Of a stretch of DNA of 64,000 nucleotides, positions 27,279-36,798 are shown one piece after another (within the stretch, counting starts at the first letter, position 1; each line of letters starts with the position of its first letter). The position numbers and the translations under genes were made by a program. The stretch comes from an uncultured Acetatifactor sp. GTDB taxonomy: Bacteria > Bacillota > Clostridia > Lachnospirales > Lachnospiraceae. The stretch lies in NCBI GenBank assembly GCA_910586775.1, contig CAJUJN010000001.1:62001-126000 (forward strand), given 5' to 3'. The notes under the pieces are model-generated. The model had not been told where the DNA came from and made no database searches. It was given only the letters and a program-made list of their open reading frames with translations.

Positions 27279-28262
27279 CTACAAGACATCCGCAAAATGC
27301 ACTTTCAGCCTCCGGAACACCGCAGCCCCCAGGCCAAACAGCGCCACCGTCACTATCCAGAAATACATGGTGGAGAAAAAATCCTGGAAAAACCATTGTC
27401 TTCCATATATGGCATTACGGTACCCTTCCACCACATACACAAGCGGATTCAGCTTCAGCACAAATACCCACCCCGCCGGTGCCGCCTCAATGTTCCACAG
27501 GATGGGGGTCGCCCAGATACCGATCTGCAGCGCAATGTTGATAATCTGTGTCAAATCTTTAAAAAAGACCACAATAGAGCAGGTTGCATAGCAGAGGGCC
27601 AACACAAAAATAAACAGGCAGAAGCTGTAATACACCACCTGAATCGTATATACGCTCGGATAGTATCCGTAAAGCGCCGCTACCAACAGCAGTACCCCTA
27701 CAAAAAACACATGAATAAAAGTAGCCGCAATAATTTTGATAATAGGCAGAATACTGATCTTAAATACGACCTTTTTCACCAGATAGTCATATTCCCGCAG
27801 GGCATTGGTCCCGTTGTTCAAAGCCTCATTGAAATAGAACCAGGGCACCAGCCCGGCAGTCAGAAACAGCACAAAGGGCACACCCTCCGCCCCCCGGCCG
27901 CCGCTTCCTATCAGTTTGTCAAATACGATGTAATACATTCCGACGGTCACCACCGGCTGCGCCAGCGCCCAAAGCGCTCCCATGTAGGAGCCTGCATAAC
28001 GCTTCTTAAAATCATTTTTCGCCAGCTTCCAGATCAGACGCCGGTTCTGGTACAGTTCCACCGGAACCGTGGTAAATTTCTCATACCATTTTGCAAATAC
28101 GATACATGCGGCAAGAATCATCATGCAGGAAAGAATCTTCTTCAGCAGCTCCTCCTGAGGATTCGCACTGGGCCCGGGATTCTGATGGAGCATGATGAGC
28201 AGTCCCATCAATATCCCTATGGATGAAAATATGGCAATTCCGCCATGCTTGCTTATCTTCAT
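27279..28262 (-). CDS. wzm: Polysaccharide ABC exporter permease
   Basis: Membrane half of the Wzm/Wzt exporter (ABC-2 type). From about residue 75 the protein shows the family pattern: an amphipathic start LAKNDFKKRYAGSYMGALWALAQP, then six membrane helices with LTAGLVPWFYFNEALNNGTNAL and LKLNPLVYVVEGYRNAIYG. It carries about 70 extra N-terminal residues with two more hydrophobic segments (7-26 and 42-60). With them it is 327 aa against about 260 for standard Wzm. GGGAG lies 9 nt before the ATG. It lies 200 bp upstream of wzt and 102 bp downstream of rmlC. Confidence 0.93.
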   Translation of the reverse strand: MKISKHGGIAIFSSIGILMGLLIMLHQNPGPSANPQEELLKKILSCMMILAACIVFAKWYEKFTTVPVELYQNRRLIWKLAKNDFKKRYAGSYMGALWALAQPVVTVGMYYIVFDKLIGSGGRGAEGVPFVLFLTAGLVPWFYFNEALNNGTNALREYDYLVKKVVFKISILPIIKIIAATFIHVFFVGVLLLVAALYGYYPSVYTIQVVYYSFCLFIFVLALCYATCSIVVFFKDLTQIINIALQIGIWATPILWNIEAAPAGWVFVLKLNPLVYVVEGYRNAIYGRQWFFQDFFSTMYFWIVTVALFGLGAAVFRRLKVHFADVL

Positions 28263-28364
28263 ATCGTCTCGCTCCCGCTTTCCTCTCCTGTCTGCTGTGT
28301 TCCTCTGCCATCATGCCGCCTGAAGCGTGCCTGAAAATTCATTCCCGCCATCTGCACGCAATCT

Positions 28365-28931
28365 TCAAACACGCCAGCGTTTCTTCTCACATTCCGCCAG
28401 TCCGCCCCAGTTCCTGTCGCGTTCCACCATCACCAGCTCCATACCTTCCGGAATCGGCCATTCTATGCCGATTTCAGGGTCACTGTACAGCAGCCCGCCC
28501 TCATCGCCGGGGTGATAGAATTCCGTGCATTTATAACAAAATTCCGCATAGTCGGAAAGCACCAGGTAGCCGTGAGCAAAATCCTTCGGAATAAAAAACT
28601 GCTTCTTGTTCTCCTCTGAAAGCACTACGCCGAACCACTTGCCGAAAGTAGAGGAACCCTTTCTCAAATCCACCGCGACATCGAATACCTCGCCCCGGAT
28701 GGCCCTCACCAGCTTGTCCTGGGGAAACTGCTTCTGAAAATGAAGCCCCCGCAGCACTCCCCGCCTTCCGGAAGATTGGTTGTCCTGGACAAAGACCTGG
28801 GGAATCCCCGCCGCCTTGTAATCCTCATACTGATATGACTCAAAAAAATATCCCCTCTCATCCCCGAAAACCTTGGGTGTAATTACCTTCAGACCTTCTA
28901 TTCCGCATGTCTCCACACTGATTTTTCCCAT
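28365..28931 (-). CDS. rmlC: dTDP-4-dehydrorhamnose 3,5-epimerase
   Basis: Third step to dTDP-L-rhamnose: epimerises dTDP-4-keto-6-deoxyglucose at C3 and C5. The cupin fold is recognised by DERGYFFESYQYEDY, VLRGLHFQKQ (substrate-binding His), the VFDVAVDLRKGSSTFGKW block and PKDFAHGYLVLSD (general base His region). Length 188 aa is typical. GAGGAG lies 8 nt before the ATG. It stands between wzm and a GH25 gene and on the same strand as rmlA and rmlB. rmlD, needed to finish dTDP-rhamnose, is not in the window. Confidence 0.96.
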   Translation of the reverse strand: MGKISVETCGIEGLKVITPKVFGDERGYFFESYQYEDYKAAGIPQVFVQDNQSSGRRGVLRGLHFQKQFPQDKLVRAIRGEVFDVAVDLRKGSSTFGKWFGVVLSEENKKQFFIPKDFAHGYLVLSDYAEFCYKCTEFYHPGDEGGLLYSDPEIGIEWPIPEGMELVMVERDRNWGGLAECEKKRWRV

Positions 28932-29070
28932 GTTTCATTCTCCTCACTGTTCCGACTCCGCCAATCCTGAAGCCCGGCAGATGCCGTCCTGCATTTGTTC
29001 TTATAAGATAACCTGCACTTTTGCTCTATGCTGCCTTTTGCCCTTTTGTGCAGAAATCATTGTTACGCAC

Positions 29071-30351
29071 CTAATTGGGTATATAACTGACATTCATGTC
29101 AACATTTCCTTCAATACCGTCCACACTGCCCTTGGAGGTATACTGCCACATCTGGTAGTACCCCTGATAAAGCGGCGCGCTGCGATATTCCGCAAGCCAG
29201 ATACAATAGTTATCCAACTGATTCGCATACAGATAATGATTGTACCAGTTCCGGCTGGCATAGACGCCTGCGGTGTAGCCCGCGTTTACAATGGTGCGAC
29301 AGAATGCCTCGCAGATACGCGTCCTGGTTTCCACATCCAGATTGTCCGCCCTTCCGTTTCCGCCGGCACCTTCGGTATCGATAAACACCGGATAGTCCAG
29401 CTTGTACTCCCGAATCAACTGCAATACCGCGGAAGCCTCTTCCACTGCCTCCACCTCGTTGACCGCCTGCGTAAAGAAATACACCCCCACCGGAATCCCG
29501 CTGAATGCGGCACCTCTCATATTGGCCTTAAAATAAGGGTCTTCCACCAGGCTGCCTGTCACGGAGCCGCGGTAGCCTGCACGGATAATGGCAAACTCCA
29601 CCCCTGCATTCTGTACCCTGTCCCAGTCAATCTCGCCGTTCCATTTGGAGACATCTATACCCACCTTCGAATTTGCCGTGGACTTCTGGAAATTCTTGAT
29701 TTCAGTTTTATCCGCATCCTCCAGGGCATCCATTACAGCGGTATCCTCGGCCTCGGCATTTATCTCCTCCTCCGTTTTAATCAGAAGAGATATGTCATCG
29801 ATGGCCACATACTCCACCTTATCCTTCACCCGCACCCTGGTCTCATTGGCCGGCACCTGGTAACCTTCCATGGGCATCAGCTCCACATAATACTCTCCCG
29901 CCGCTAGGCCTCCGATATAGATAATGCCGTCTTTGTCCAAATCCTTGTATTGTCCAAGCCCTTCCAGCTCCACGAAAAAGCTTTTTCCCGTCACCGGATT
30001 TCCCCTGGTATCCACAATCTGGATACGAAGGTCCTTCTCCACGGAAGTCACCACCAGCGACAGCCTGGTTGCATTGTCCTTCGCCGCCTCCAGGATGGGA
30101 TTCACCTCCTGGTCAAAGAAAGTATTGTCCCTGAGAAACGCCGACAGGTCGTCCCCTATCTGCCCTGCCCTCAGCTCCTCCTGTTCCCCGGCGTCTGCCT
30201 GCTCCTGAGGCGAAGGTGTCTGCGTTGCCTGGGGCGTCCTTCCGCCTCCCCCGCTCCCGGGAGGCCTGTTGATATACAGCACCAACAGCGACACCAACAG
30301 AATCATCGCCATGGAACACAGGATTGCCATCCTCCGCAACTTAGAGTCCAT
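29071..30351 (-). CDS. Membrane-anchored GH25 lysozyme with Cna-B-like domain
   Basis: Muramidase-type enzyme outside the membrane. One N-terminal helix (9-27) acts as an uncleaved anchor and is followed by a Gly/Pro/Gln-rich stalk. A beta-rich region (~95-180; [18 protein letters not shown]) resembles a Cna-B/prealbumin-like domain. The GH25 domain (~228-426) has [14 protein letters not shown] (D233) and [11 protein letters not shown] (D325 and E327, the catalytic acidic pair), and ends like the family with GNVDMNVSY. It overlaps the 3' end of rmlA by 11 bp, a sign of translational coupling. A larger paralogue lies at 33036-36503. A role in opening or tailoring the wall where the polysaccharide is attached is inference. 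Confidence 0.92.
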   Translation of the reverse strand: MDSKLRRMAILCSMAMILLVSLLVLYINRPPGSGGGGRTPQATQTPSPQEQADAGEQEELRAGQIGDDLSAFLRDNTFFDQEVNPILEAAKDNATRLSLVVTSVEKDLRIQIVDTRGNPVTGKSFFVELEGLGQYKDLDKDGIIYIGGLAAGEYYVELMPMEGYQVPANETRVRVKDKVEYVAIDDISLLIKTEEEINAEAEDTAVMDALEDADKTEIKNFQKSTANSKVGIDVSKWNGEIDWDRVQNAGVEFAIIRAGYRGSVTGSLVEDPYFKANMRGAAFSGIPVGVYFFTQAVNEVEAVEEASAVLQLIREYKLDYPVFIDTEGAGGNGRADNLDVETRTRICEAFCRTIVNAGYTAGVYASRNWYNHYLYANQLDNYCIWLAEYRSAPLYQGYYQMWQYTSKGSVDGIEGNVDMNVSYIPN

Positions 30352-31210
30352 TTGCTACCTCTACCAGATATTTTCCGTAATTCGTCTTCATCAAAGGCTC
30401 CGCCAGCTTCAGCAGCTGCTGCTTGTCGATAAAACCTCTCTTGTACGCAATCTCCTCGATACAGGAGATATAAAGCCCCTGCCTTTTCTGGAAAGCCGCC
30501 ACAAAATCCGCCGCATCCAGCAGCGCATCATGATTTCCCGTATCCAGCCAGGCAAATCCACGCCCCAGGGTCTCCACATGCAGCGTCCCGCGCTCCAGAT
30601 AAGTATTGTTGACACTGGTAATCTCCAGTTCTCCCCTGGCGGAAGGCTTCACATTCCTGGCAATCTCTACTACATCATTGTCGTAAAAATACAAACCGGG
30701 CACCGCGTAATTACTTCTGGGATTTTCCGGCTTCTCCTCGATGGAAAGCGCCCTGCCGTTCCCGTCAAACTCCACCACGCCGTACTCTCTGGGGTCGCGG
30801 ACATAATAGCCGAAAATCGTGGCGCCCTTTTCCCTGGCTGCCACACTCTTCAGAACCCTGGAAAAACTCTGCCCGTAGAAGATATTGTCCCCCAACACCA
30901 AAGCCACTCTGTCGCTTCCGATAAAATCAGCCCCGATCAGGAACGCCTCCGCCAGGCCGTTTGGCTGCTCCTGCACCGCATAGGACAGCTCCATCCCAAG
31001 CTGATGACCGTCCTTTAAGAGATCCTGGAATACGGGCAGATCCCTGGGCGTGGAAATAATCAGAATCTCCCGGATACCCGCCAGCATCAATGTGGACAGC
31101 GGATAGTAAATCATCGGTTTATCGTACACAGGCATGATCTGTTTGGAAATCGCCTCTGTCAGAGGATATAGCCTGGTGCCGGAGCCACCCGCCAATATAA
31201 TTCCCTTCAT
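30341..31210 (-). CDS. rmlA: Glucose-1-phosphate thymidylyltransferase
   Basis: First step of the dTDP-sugar pathway: dTTP + glucose-1-phosphate to dTDP-glucose. The ATG at 31210 ([16 protein letters not shown]) has GGAGG 7 nt upstream; 88 further in-frame codons upstream are rejected as non-coding. Signature loops are [39 protein letters not shown] and the [20 protein letters not shown] block. Length 289 aa is standard. Its product feeds both the rhamnose branch (RmlB, RmlC) and the WecE branch. The stop codon overlaps the start of the GH25 gene. Confidence 0.97.
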   Translation of the reverse strand: MKGIILAGGSGTRLYPLTEAISKQIMPVYDKPMIYYPLSTLMLAGIREILIISTPRDLPVFQDLLKDGHQLGMELSYAVQEQPNGLAEAFLIGADFIGSDRVALVLGDNIFYGQSFSRVLKSVAAREKGATIFGYYVRDPREYGVVEFDGNGRALSIEEKPENPRSNYAVPGLYFYDNDVVEIARNVKPSARGELEITSVNNTYLERGTLHVETLGRGFAWLDTGNHDALLDAADFVAAFQKRQGLYISCIEEIAYKRGFIDKQQLLKLAEPLMKTNYGKYLVEVANGL

Positions 31211-31391
31211 CACCTTTCCTCCGTTTCTTAAATGATATTCTCCCGGAATCTCCATGCCGCTTATCCTGCGACTTCCCAGAAAGCGTTTTGGTCGATTTCC
31301 CAGCTTTTCCAGGCGTCTTTCCTGATCCAATGCCTGATTCTGTTCCCTGAGATTCCGAAAACCTATATGTGTAATGAAATTCCGGACCTTC

Positions 31392-31453
31392 CGCAGAAAA
31401 ACACATACAGGATGTGGCCTTTTCCGCCCTGCGAAAACGCCATATCCTGTATG
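31392..31453 (-). terminator. Long hairpin terminator after rmlB
   Basis: Arms 31404-31424 (CATACAGGATGTGGC plus CTTTTC) and 31433-31453 pair at about 19 of 21 positions around CGCCCTGC. On the minus strand the stem is followed by TGTTTTTCTG. It lies 44 bp after the rmlB stop, so rmlB can be a separate unit from rmlA. The rest of 31211-31390 shows no gene. Confidence 0.82.
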
Positions 31454-31496
31454 CAGATCACTTTCTGACGGCACTACGTCCAGAAATATTCAATCC

Positions 31497-32579
31497 TTAC
31501 TTTCCGTACATCTCCGTATAATACTTCTGGTAATCCCCGCTGGTCACATTCTTCATCCAGTCCTCGTGCTCGAAGAACCACTCAATCGTCTTCCGGATAC
31601 CGTCCTTGAACATGGTCTCCGGATACCAGCCGATCTCCGCCTTAATCTTGTCCGGTGCGATGGCATACCTGCGGTCATGGCCCTTGCGGTCCTCCACATA
31701 CTGGATCAGATCAGCGCTCACATGAGCCTTTCTGGGGTCTGAATCAGGCAGCTTCTCCTGCAGTACTTCCAGGATCGTATGAATGATCTCCAGATTCTGC
31801 TTCTCATTGTGCCCGCCGATATTGTAAGTCTCGAACAGCCGCCCCTGTTCCTGAACCATGTCGATGGCCTTTGCATGGTCCTCCACATACAGCCAGTCGC
31901 GGACATTCTTGCCGTCTCCGTACACCGGAAGCTTCTTGCCCTGAAGCGCATTGTTAATCATCAGCGGAATCAGCTTCTCCGGGAACTGGTAAGGGCCGTA
32001 ATTGTTGGAGCAATTGGTAATATTCGCCGGGAAGTGATAGGTGTCCATATATGACTTCACCAGCATGTCCGCTGATGCCTTGCTGGCGGAATATGGGCTG
32101 TGGGGAGCATATGGTGTGGTCTCATAAAAATATGCATTCTCATCCTCAGACAGGGAACCATACACCTCATCCGTAGACACATGCAGAAATTTCTTCCCCT
32201 CCTTAAAGCTGCCGTCCGGAAGCTCCCATGCCGCTTTCGCACAGTTCAGCATCACCGCCGTGCCCAATACATTGGTCTGTACAAAGACCTCCGGATTGCG
32301 GATACTTCTGTCAACATGGCTCTCCGCCGCAAAATGCACCACTCTGTCAATATCATTCTCCGCAAAAATCCCGGAAATAGCTTCTTTATCACAGATATCC
32401 GCCTTGATAAACGTATAATCAGGCCTGTCCTCAATATCCTTCAGATTCTCAAGATTTCCCGCATATGTCAGCAAATCCACGTTGATGATGCGGATTTCGT
32501 CCCCATACTTCCGGAACATATAATGAATGTAATTGGAACCGATAAATCCGGCACCTCCCGTCACAAGATAAGTTCGCAT
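31497..32579 (-). CDS. rmlB: dTDP-glucose 4,6-dehydratase
   Basis: Makes dTDP-4-keto-6-deoxyglucose, the branch point for rhamnose (RmlC) and for 4-amino-4,6-dideoxygalactose (WecE). The ATG at 32579 is chosen because AAGGAG is 8 nt upstream; the GTG at 32588 overlaps that site. Rossmann motif TGGAGFIGSNY, the HVSTDEVYGSL strand with the D/E catalytic pair, the YSASKASAD catalytic Tyr/Lys, and VRDWLYVEDHAKA identify the extended SDR. Length 360 aa is typical. A TATACT box (32618-32623, minus strand) lies 40 bp upstream with a poor -35. Confidence 0.97.
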   Translation of the reverse strand: MRTYLVTGGAGFIGSNYIHYMFRKYGDEIRIINVDLLTYAGNLENLKDIEDRPDYTFIKADICDKEAISGIFAENDIDRVVHFAAESHVDRSIRNPEVFVQTNVLGTAVMLNCAKAAWELPDGSFKEGKKFLHVSTDEVYGSLSEDENAYFYETTPYAPHSPYSASKASADMLVKSYMDTYHFPANITNCSNNYGPYQFPEKLIPLMINNALQGKKLPVYGDGKNVRDWLYVEDHAKAIDMVQEQGRLFETYNIGGHNEKQNLEIIHTILEVLQEKLPDSDPRKAHVSADLIQYVEDRKGHDRRYAIAPDKIKAEIGWYPETMFKDGIRKTIEWFFEHEDWMKNVTSGDYQKYYTEMYGK

Positions 32580-32944
32580 TTTTCCCACTCCTTTTTAATA
32601 GTGTGTATTCAATAATTAGTATAGCTGAAAAATAAAGTTCCATTCTGTCATTCCGTGCGCTTCCTGAAATAAGAACGCAGAAAGCAATCGACTATCCCCA
32701 TTATACGGATTCTTCCAGATTATGTCAATTATAAATGGGCGGAAAATCTGTTGCATCCAATATTAGGTACAGCGGACAGCCTTTCTGGCATTTCCATATA
32801 TGCATTCGTTGCGATTCTCCCTTTCAGACAACTTCAATTTATGCTCACACTCAAAAACATCTGCCAACATAAATGTACACCGAAAGACCTCCGGCCGTAT
32901 TTTTGCCATAAGCAGTTTGAAAAATTATAGCGGTCCTTATTTTA
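32580..32944. other. Non-coding stretch upstream of rmlB
   Basis: About 365 bp of comparatively AT-rich DNA between the rmlB start and the terminator of the large GH25 gene. It holds the rmlB ribosome site and a possible -10. No convincing open frame, tRNA or riboswitch fold was seen. Confidence 0.6.
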
Positions 32945-32990
32945 CAAAAGGACAGCTTCAGCAATCCTCCTGCCGAAGCTGTCCTTTCTT
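32945..32990 (-). terminator. Rho-independent terminator of the large GH25 gene
   Basis: AAAGGACAGCTTC.GCA and TGC.GAAGCTGTCCTTT form a long stem. On the minus strand TTTTGTAAAATA follows. It starts 45 bp after the stop codon at 33036. Confidence 0.88.
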
Positions 32991-33035
32991 AAAAACTATG
33001 TGCAGGAAACACTTCCCAGGAATATATCGCATCCC

Positions 33036-36000
33036 TTAATATCCCAGATAACTGATATTGAAATCGACATTCCCGCTGATTCCGCTGACACTTCCGGTAG
33101 ACCTGTACTGCCACAGATCATACCTGCCCTTGTATGTGGGCTTGGATGCATACTGCGCCAACCAGATTTTGTAAGCGCTCAGGCTGCCGGCATCAATCTT
33201 GCTCTCCAACCATGTTTTGTTTGCATATATTCCCGCCGTGTAACCGCCGTTCTGGATGGTCTGGCAGAAAGCCTTGCACACTGCGGTTCTGGTGGCTTTG
33301 TCGATTTTATCCGCCCGTCCGCCGCTGGCTTCCACATCCAGGAATACCGGATAGGAAATCTTATAATTTCTGATCTGATCCAGCACCATAGAGGCTTCTT
33401 CCACTGCTTCCATCTCATCCACTGCCTGGGTGAAGAAGTAAACTCCCACCTTCAGCCCTGCGGCTATAGCGCCCTTGATATTCGTCTCAAACCTCGGGTC
33501 TTCAATCAGGCTACCCTGGGCGGAGCCTCTGTATCCGCAGCGGATAATCACATAGGAAATTCCGGAATTCTTCACTGCATTCCAGTCAATCTTCCCGTTC
33601 CACTTGGACACGTCGATACCCACGGTACCATTGCTGCCCGTCACCAGGGAGCCGTCGCTGGCAAAATTGTATTTTGCGCCCTGAATAACCTGCTCGCCGG
33701 TGACTTTGCTGCCATCCGCCTTGAAATAATATACCTTGCCCTCCAGCGTCTGCCATCCGGTGTACTTTGCATCGCCTTTTACATAAAACTTATCGGCTGT
33801 ATAATAGTCAGCCCTGGTTGCCTCCCTGTAGTCATTGCCTGACAGCACATACAGCTGCTGACCGCTCGCATCCTTCAGCAGAGTCACATTGTCCTCTCTG
33901 GGATGCCTGCGCACGGTGACGGTACAGGTTGCGCTCAGGTCCTGATTCCCATATCTGCCCTTTACGGTAATGATTGCCACTCCCTCTTTCACACCGGTAA
34001 CGGTTATGGCTGTCTTATCCACAGATACGGCAGCAATTCCGGTATCTGAGGATTCTGCCGTCAGCACAGGCGCTTCGACTGCCGTATTGGAAAATATTGC
34101 GTTGATCACTACAGGTACTTCCGCATATACGCTCAATGCAGTTTTATCCAGTGTGAGCGTATTGCTGCCCTGTACATTGATACGAACGGATGCAGTCGCC
34201 TGAGTTTCCGCGCCGCCGTTTTCATAATTCGCCGCCACGGTAAGCAATGCCGTACCGTCCGCCACTGCTGTGACATTGATATTGCCCGCTGCGTCTACTG
34301 TTGCCGTCGCCACTGCCGTATTGCTGGAAACAATTTCGTACACAATCTTCTGTCCGTTGGTAAATCCGGAGGCCGTCGCCCGGGCTGCAAGCGTGTCGCC
34401 CGGGACTGCATTCAACTCCGCAGGAGTTACCGACACGGTACCCTTTGCCAGCACCGGGCCGGGACTCTGCGTCGGCTGAGCGGTAGGAACCGTCGTCGGT
34501 GCCTGGGTCGGCTCTGCTGTCGGATTGTTTGTCGGTGCCTGGGTGGGCGGTGCAGTTGGCTTCTCCGTCGGTGCCTGGGTGGGCGATGCTGTCGGTTCTG
34601 CAGTAGGGGTTTCGGTTGGCTTCTCCGTCGGTTCCGCAGTCGAAGCCGGCTCATCTGTGGGCGCACTGGTTGGCTCTTCCGCAGATGACTCGGATGACGG
34701 CTCTTCCGAACTGCCGGATGATCCTCCCTCGGACTCTCCTCCCGTCTCTGTCATCGGCACTTCTCCCTCTTCCGCACTCAGATGCAAAGTTCTCTGCGCC
34801 ATGGCCACTGCCAATGTCACAGGGTCCGGTATGGTGTTCTTCGCCACTTCATTGTAAGTAGCCGATATGACTTTACTCTCAACCCATGCTACCGTATCTT
34901 TCAGAGTGGATTCCACCACTGTCTCATTTTTCCTGGTGTCTTCCTTTGCGGCATTGACTTCACTTTCCTGCTTTACCTCGTTCGCCACATTTACCTTCTC
35001 ATAGGCAATTTCCTTTTTCACCTCAACAGTCTGGCGGTCCGTGTAGAGCGTGTAACCCGCATATTTTTCATCCGTCAGCGGCTCCATAGCCACCTGGTAC
35101 GTACCCGGCGTAATATCCTTTTTATGAATGATTCCGTCCATGTCGTCATCGGACCAGATCTGCTCTTTCCCGTCCGGATCCGTAACAGTTACGGAAAAAG
35201 GCACATTGGCTACAAGTTTATCCGATTTTTTATTGATAAACTTTATCTTCAGGTCCTTTTGAATTGAAGTAAAATTCGGCTCTACTGACACATCCCTCTC
35301 GTAGCCGCTTTCATTATAACCGCCCTGTGAGTCCTCCTCTTCCTGAGCAGTACCCGCCGCAGCGAATTTAGCCATCTGCACGCCTGTTACAGCCAGCAAC
35401 CCGCTCTCCCCAATCATGGCGATTCCTTCCAGTTCCCTGCCCACATCTGCAAAACTGGCAACCTGCTTCTTGTTGGCATTCATACTGATGAATACACCGC
35501 CTGTCACGATTGCAAGCACCAACACAGCCACGCCGGTTATCACCATCACACGGTCCATCACATCCATGCTGCGGACAGCGCTTCCCAACTTTGCAAAAAA
35601 ACCGCCTTCCGGGCTTCTGCTCCCCGTCTGCTTCTGTCTGCCTGCCGCAGGCTTCGCAGAACGCACAGCCGTCCGTCTGCCTGTCCTGCTGTAATCTCCT
35701 GCAGGCTTTACCGCGCTCTCCTCCCAGAACTCATCTGCGTCTTCCTCCAGGCCATGGGAATCTTCCATCCTGCCGTAGGCTTCTGCTCCGGAGCCGTAAC
35801 CATGCGCTTCATCGCCATTGTACTCTTCCTCTGCATAATAGCCTGCCGGATTCTGCTCCTCCTGCATTTCATACGGTGCATCTTCCTCTTCATACCAGGC
35901 ATCCGCTGTCTCTGCAGGCTCCCCATTCATGAATCCTTCGGGGCCGTAATACCCTTCCTCCGCTTCCGCAGTCTCATCCGGGCCATAGTACCCTGACTCC

Positions 36001-36503
36001 CCTTCCGCAGTCTCATCCGGGCCACAGTACCCTGACTCCCCTTCCGCAGTCTCATCCGTGCCGCAGGACTCCGCCTCCCCGGCTCCTTCCATTATGTAAT
36101 ACTCGGCTTCTTCCGGGTCATGATGCTCCGCCGCTTCCTCAATATCTTCCCCGAATTCATAGGAATCCAGCTCTATCTCCAGGTCATCCTCTTCTTCAGG
36201 TACGGAAAACACACCCATATTGTCCTGGAATGATGTATCCTGTCCGCTGTCAGCCACGGCTGACACAATTCCTGAATAGCTTTCTTCGTCATCAACCGGA
36301 TCATAGCCAACGTCCGCATCTTCCTCCGAAAAGCTCTCCTCTTCGGAACCGCCCTCTTCCCCTTCTATGTAATAACTGTCTTCTTCCGCGCTGTCCCAGT
36401 CATACTCCTTCTCCTCCTCGTCCCAATAGGTATCCCTTTCCATAAAAGGATCCACCTTTCCGGATGCGCCTGTTCTTCCTCCGCGCTTAAATAAATTTTT
36501 CAT
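33036..36503 (-). CDS. Large GH25 lysozyme with ~300-residue acidic cytoplasmic tail, stalk and Big-type domains
   Basis: 1155-aa surface enzyme. The ATG at 36503 has GGGGG 6 nt upstream. Residues 1-315 are rich in Asp, Glu, Tyr and Gly, with a 13-residue repeat (DETAEGESGYxGP, ~150-190), and should be cytoplasmic. One membrane helix spans ~318-341. Outside come a Cna-B-like region (~395-490, SDDDMDGIIHKKDITPGTY) similar to the smaller GH25 protein, a Ser/Glu then Pro/Thr-repeat stalk (~600-690), two Ig-like Big domains (~700-870) and a YYFKADGS-type wall-binding-like segment. The GH25 domain is at 959-1155 with [13 protein letters not shown] (D964) and D1056/E1058 in FLDVEASGG. It has its own promoter and terminator. 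Confidence 0.9.
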   Translation of the reverse strand: MKNLFKRGGRTGASGKVDPFMERDTYWDEEEKEYDWDSAEEDSYYIEGEEGGSEEESFSEEDADVGYDPVDDEESYSGIVSAVADSGQDTSFQDNMGVFSVPEEEDDLEIELDSYEFGEDIEEAAEHHDPEEAEYYIMEGAGEAESCGTDETAEGESGYCGPDETAEGESGYYGPDETAEAEEGYYGPEGFMNGEPAETADAWYEEEDAPYEMQEEQNPAGYYAEEEYNGDEAHGYGSGAEAYGRMEDSHGLEEDADEFWEESAVKPAGDYSRTGRRTAVRSAKPAAGRQKQTGSRSPEGGFFAKLGSAVRSMDVMDRVMVITGVAVLVLAIVTGGVFISMNANKKQVASFADVGRELEGIAMIGESGLLAVTGVQMAKFAAAGTAQEEEDSQGGYNESGYERDVSVEPNFTSIQKDLKIKFINKKSDKLVANVPFSVTVTDPDGKEQIWSDDDMDGIIHKKDITPGTYQVAMEPLTDEKYAGYTLYTDRQTVEVKKEIAYEKVNVANEVKQESEVNAAKEDTRKNETVVESTLKDTVAWVESKVISATYNEVAKNTIPDPVTLAVAMAQRTLHLSAEEGEVPMTETGGESEGGSSGSSEEPSSESSAEEPTSAPTDEPASTAEPTEKPTETPTAEPTASPTQAPTEKPTAPPTQAPTNNPTAEPTQAPTTVPTAQPTQSPGPVLAKGTVSVTPAELNAVPGDTLAARATASGFTNGQKIVYEIVSSNTAVATATVDAAGNINVTAVADGTALLTVAANYENGGAETQATASVRINVQGSNTLTLDKTALSVYAEVPVVINAIFSNTAVEAPVLTAESSDTGIAAVSVDKTAITVTGVKEGVAIITVKGRYGNQDLSATCTVTVRRHPREDNVTLLKDASGQQLYVLSGNDYREATRADYYTADKFYVKGDAKYTGWQTLEGKVYYFKADGSKVTGEQVIQGAKYNFASDGSLVTGSNGTVGIDVSKWNGKIDWNAVKNSGISYVIIRCGYRGSAQGSLIEDPRFETNIKGAIAAGLKVGVYFFTQAVDEMEAVEEASMVLDQIRNYKISYPVFLDVEASGGRADKIDKATRTAVCKAFCQTIQNGGYTAGIYANKTWLESKIDAGSLSAYKIWLAQYASKPTYKGRYDLWQYRSTGSVSGISGNVDFNISYLGY
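34472..34662 (-). repeat. Pro/Thr stalk repeats inside the large GH25 gene
   Basis: Imperfect 36-bp units (starts 34495, 34531, 34567) encode PTQAPT.-type 12-residue repeats. They form the extended wall-spanning stalk between the anchor and the extracellular domains. Confidence 0.8.
35941..36080 (-). repeat. 39-bp tandem repeats encoding an acidic 13-residue unit
   Basis: Units of exactly 39 bp start at 35963, 36002 and 36041 (third partly diverged), with a degenerate flanking copy. They encode DETAEGESGYxGP in the cytoplasmic tail of the large GH25 protein. Confidence 0.85.
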
Positions 36504-36574
36504 TTTATACCCCCTGCCCGCCCCTGCGGGCATTCTGGTCTCTTCATTACTGAAGCCTGTAATAAATCTGTAAT

Positions 36575-36603
36575 ATTATAGCATTTCGGCATCACTTCTT
36601 CAA
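36575..36603 (-). promoter_or_regulatory. Strong promoter of the large GH25 gene
   Basis: On the minus strand TTGAAG (36598-36603) and a perfect TATAAT (36575-36580) are 17 bp apart, about 70 bp before the ATG at 36503. Confidence 0.7.
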
Positions 36604-36742
36604 GTAAGAACTGCAATTCTTTATAATTTCTTAAAATGTGCAGAAATGTAAGCGGTTTTTATATTCATCAATTTGAATGACCGAAGAGGAGCCTGTGTCG
36701 TGAAAATGCTTTCTTAAAAAGTTTTAAATCGTATTAATAATG

Positions 36743-36771
36743 TGGACTTTTCCGCTTCATAATAGTAAAAT
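36743..36771 (+). promoter_or_regulatory. Probable promoter of the SGNH-like membrane protein
   Basis: TGGACT (36743-36748) and TAAAAT (36766-36771) are 17 bp apart and about 27 bp before the ATG at 36799. The divergent GH25 promoter lies 140 bp away. Confidence 0.55.
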
Positions 36772-36798
36772 GATAAATAAAAAGAAACGGAGTCCCAT

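Noticed and set aside
31211..31474. N-terminal extension of RmlA
   Set aside because: The extra 88 codons contain the rmlB terminator hairpin, and RmlA homologues start at MKGIILAGG.
34525..34857. Plus-strand Gly/Val-rich repetitive frame
   Set aside because: It is the reverse complement of the Pro/Thr stalk repeats of the large GH25 gene.
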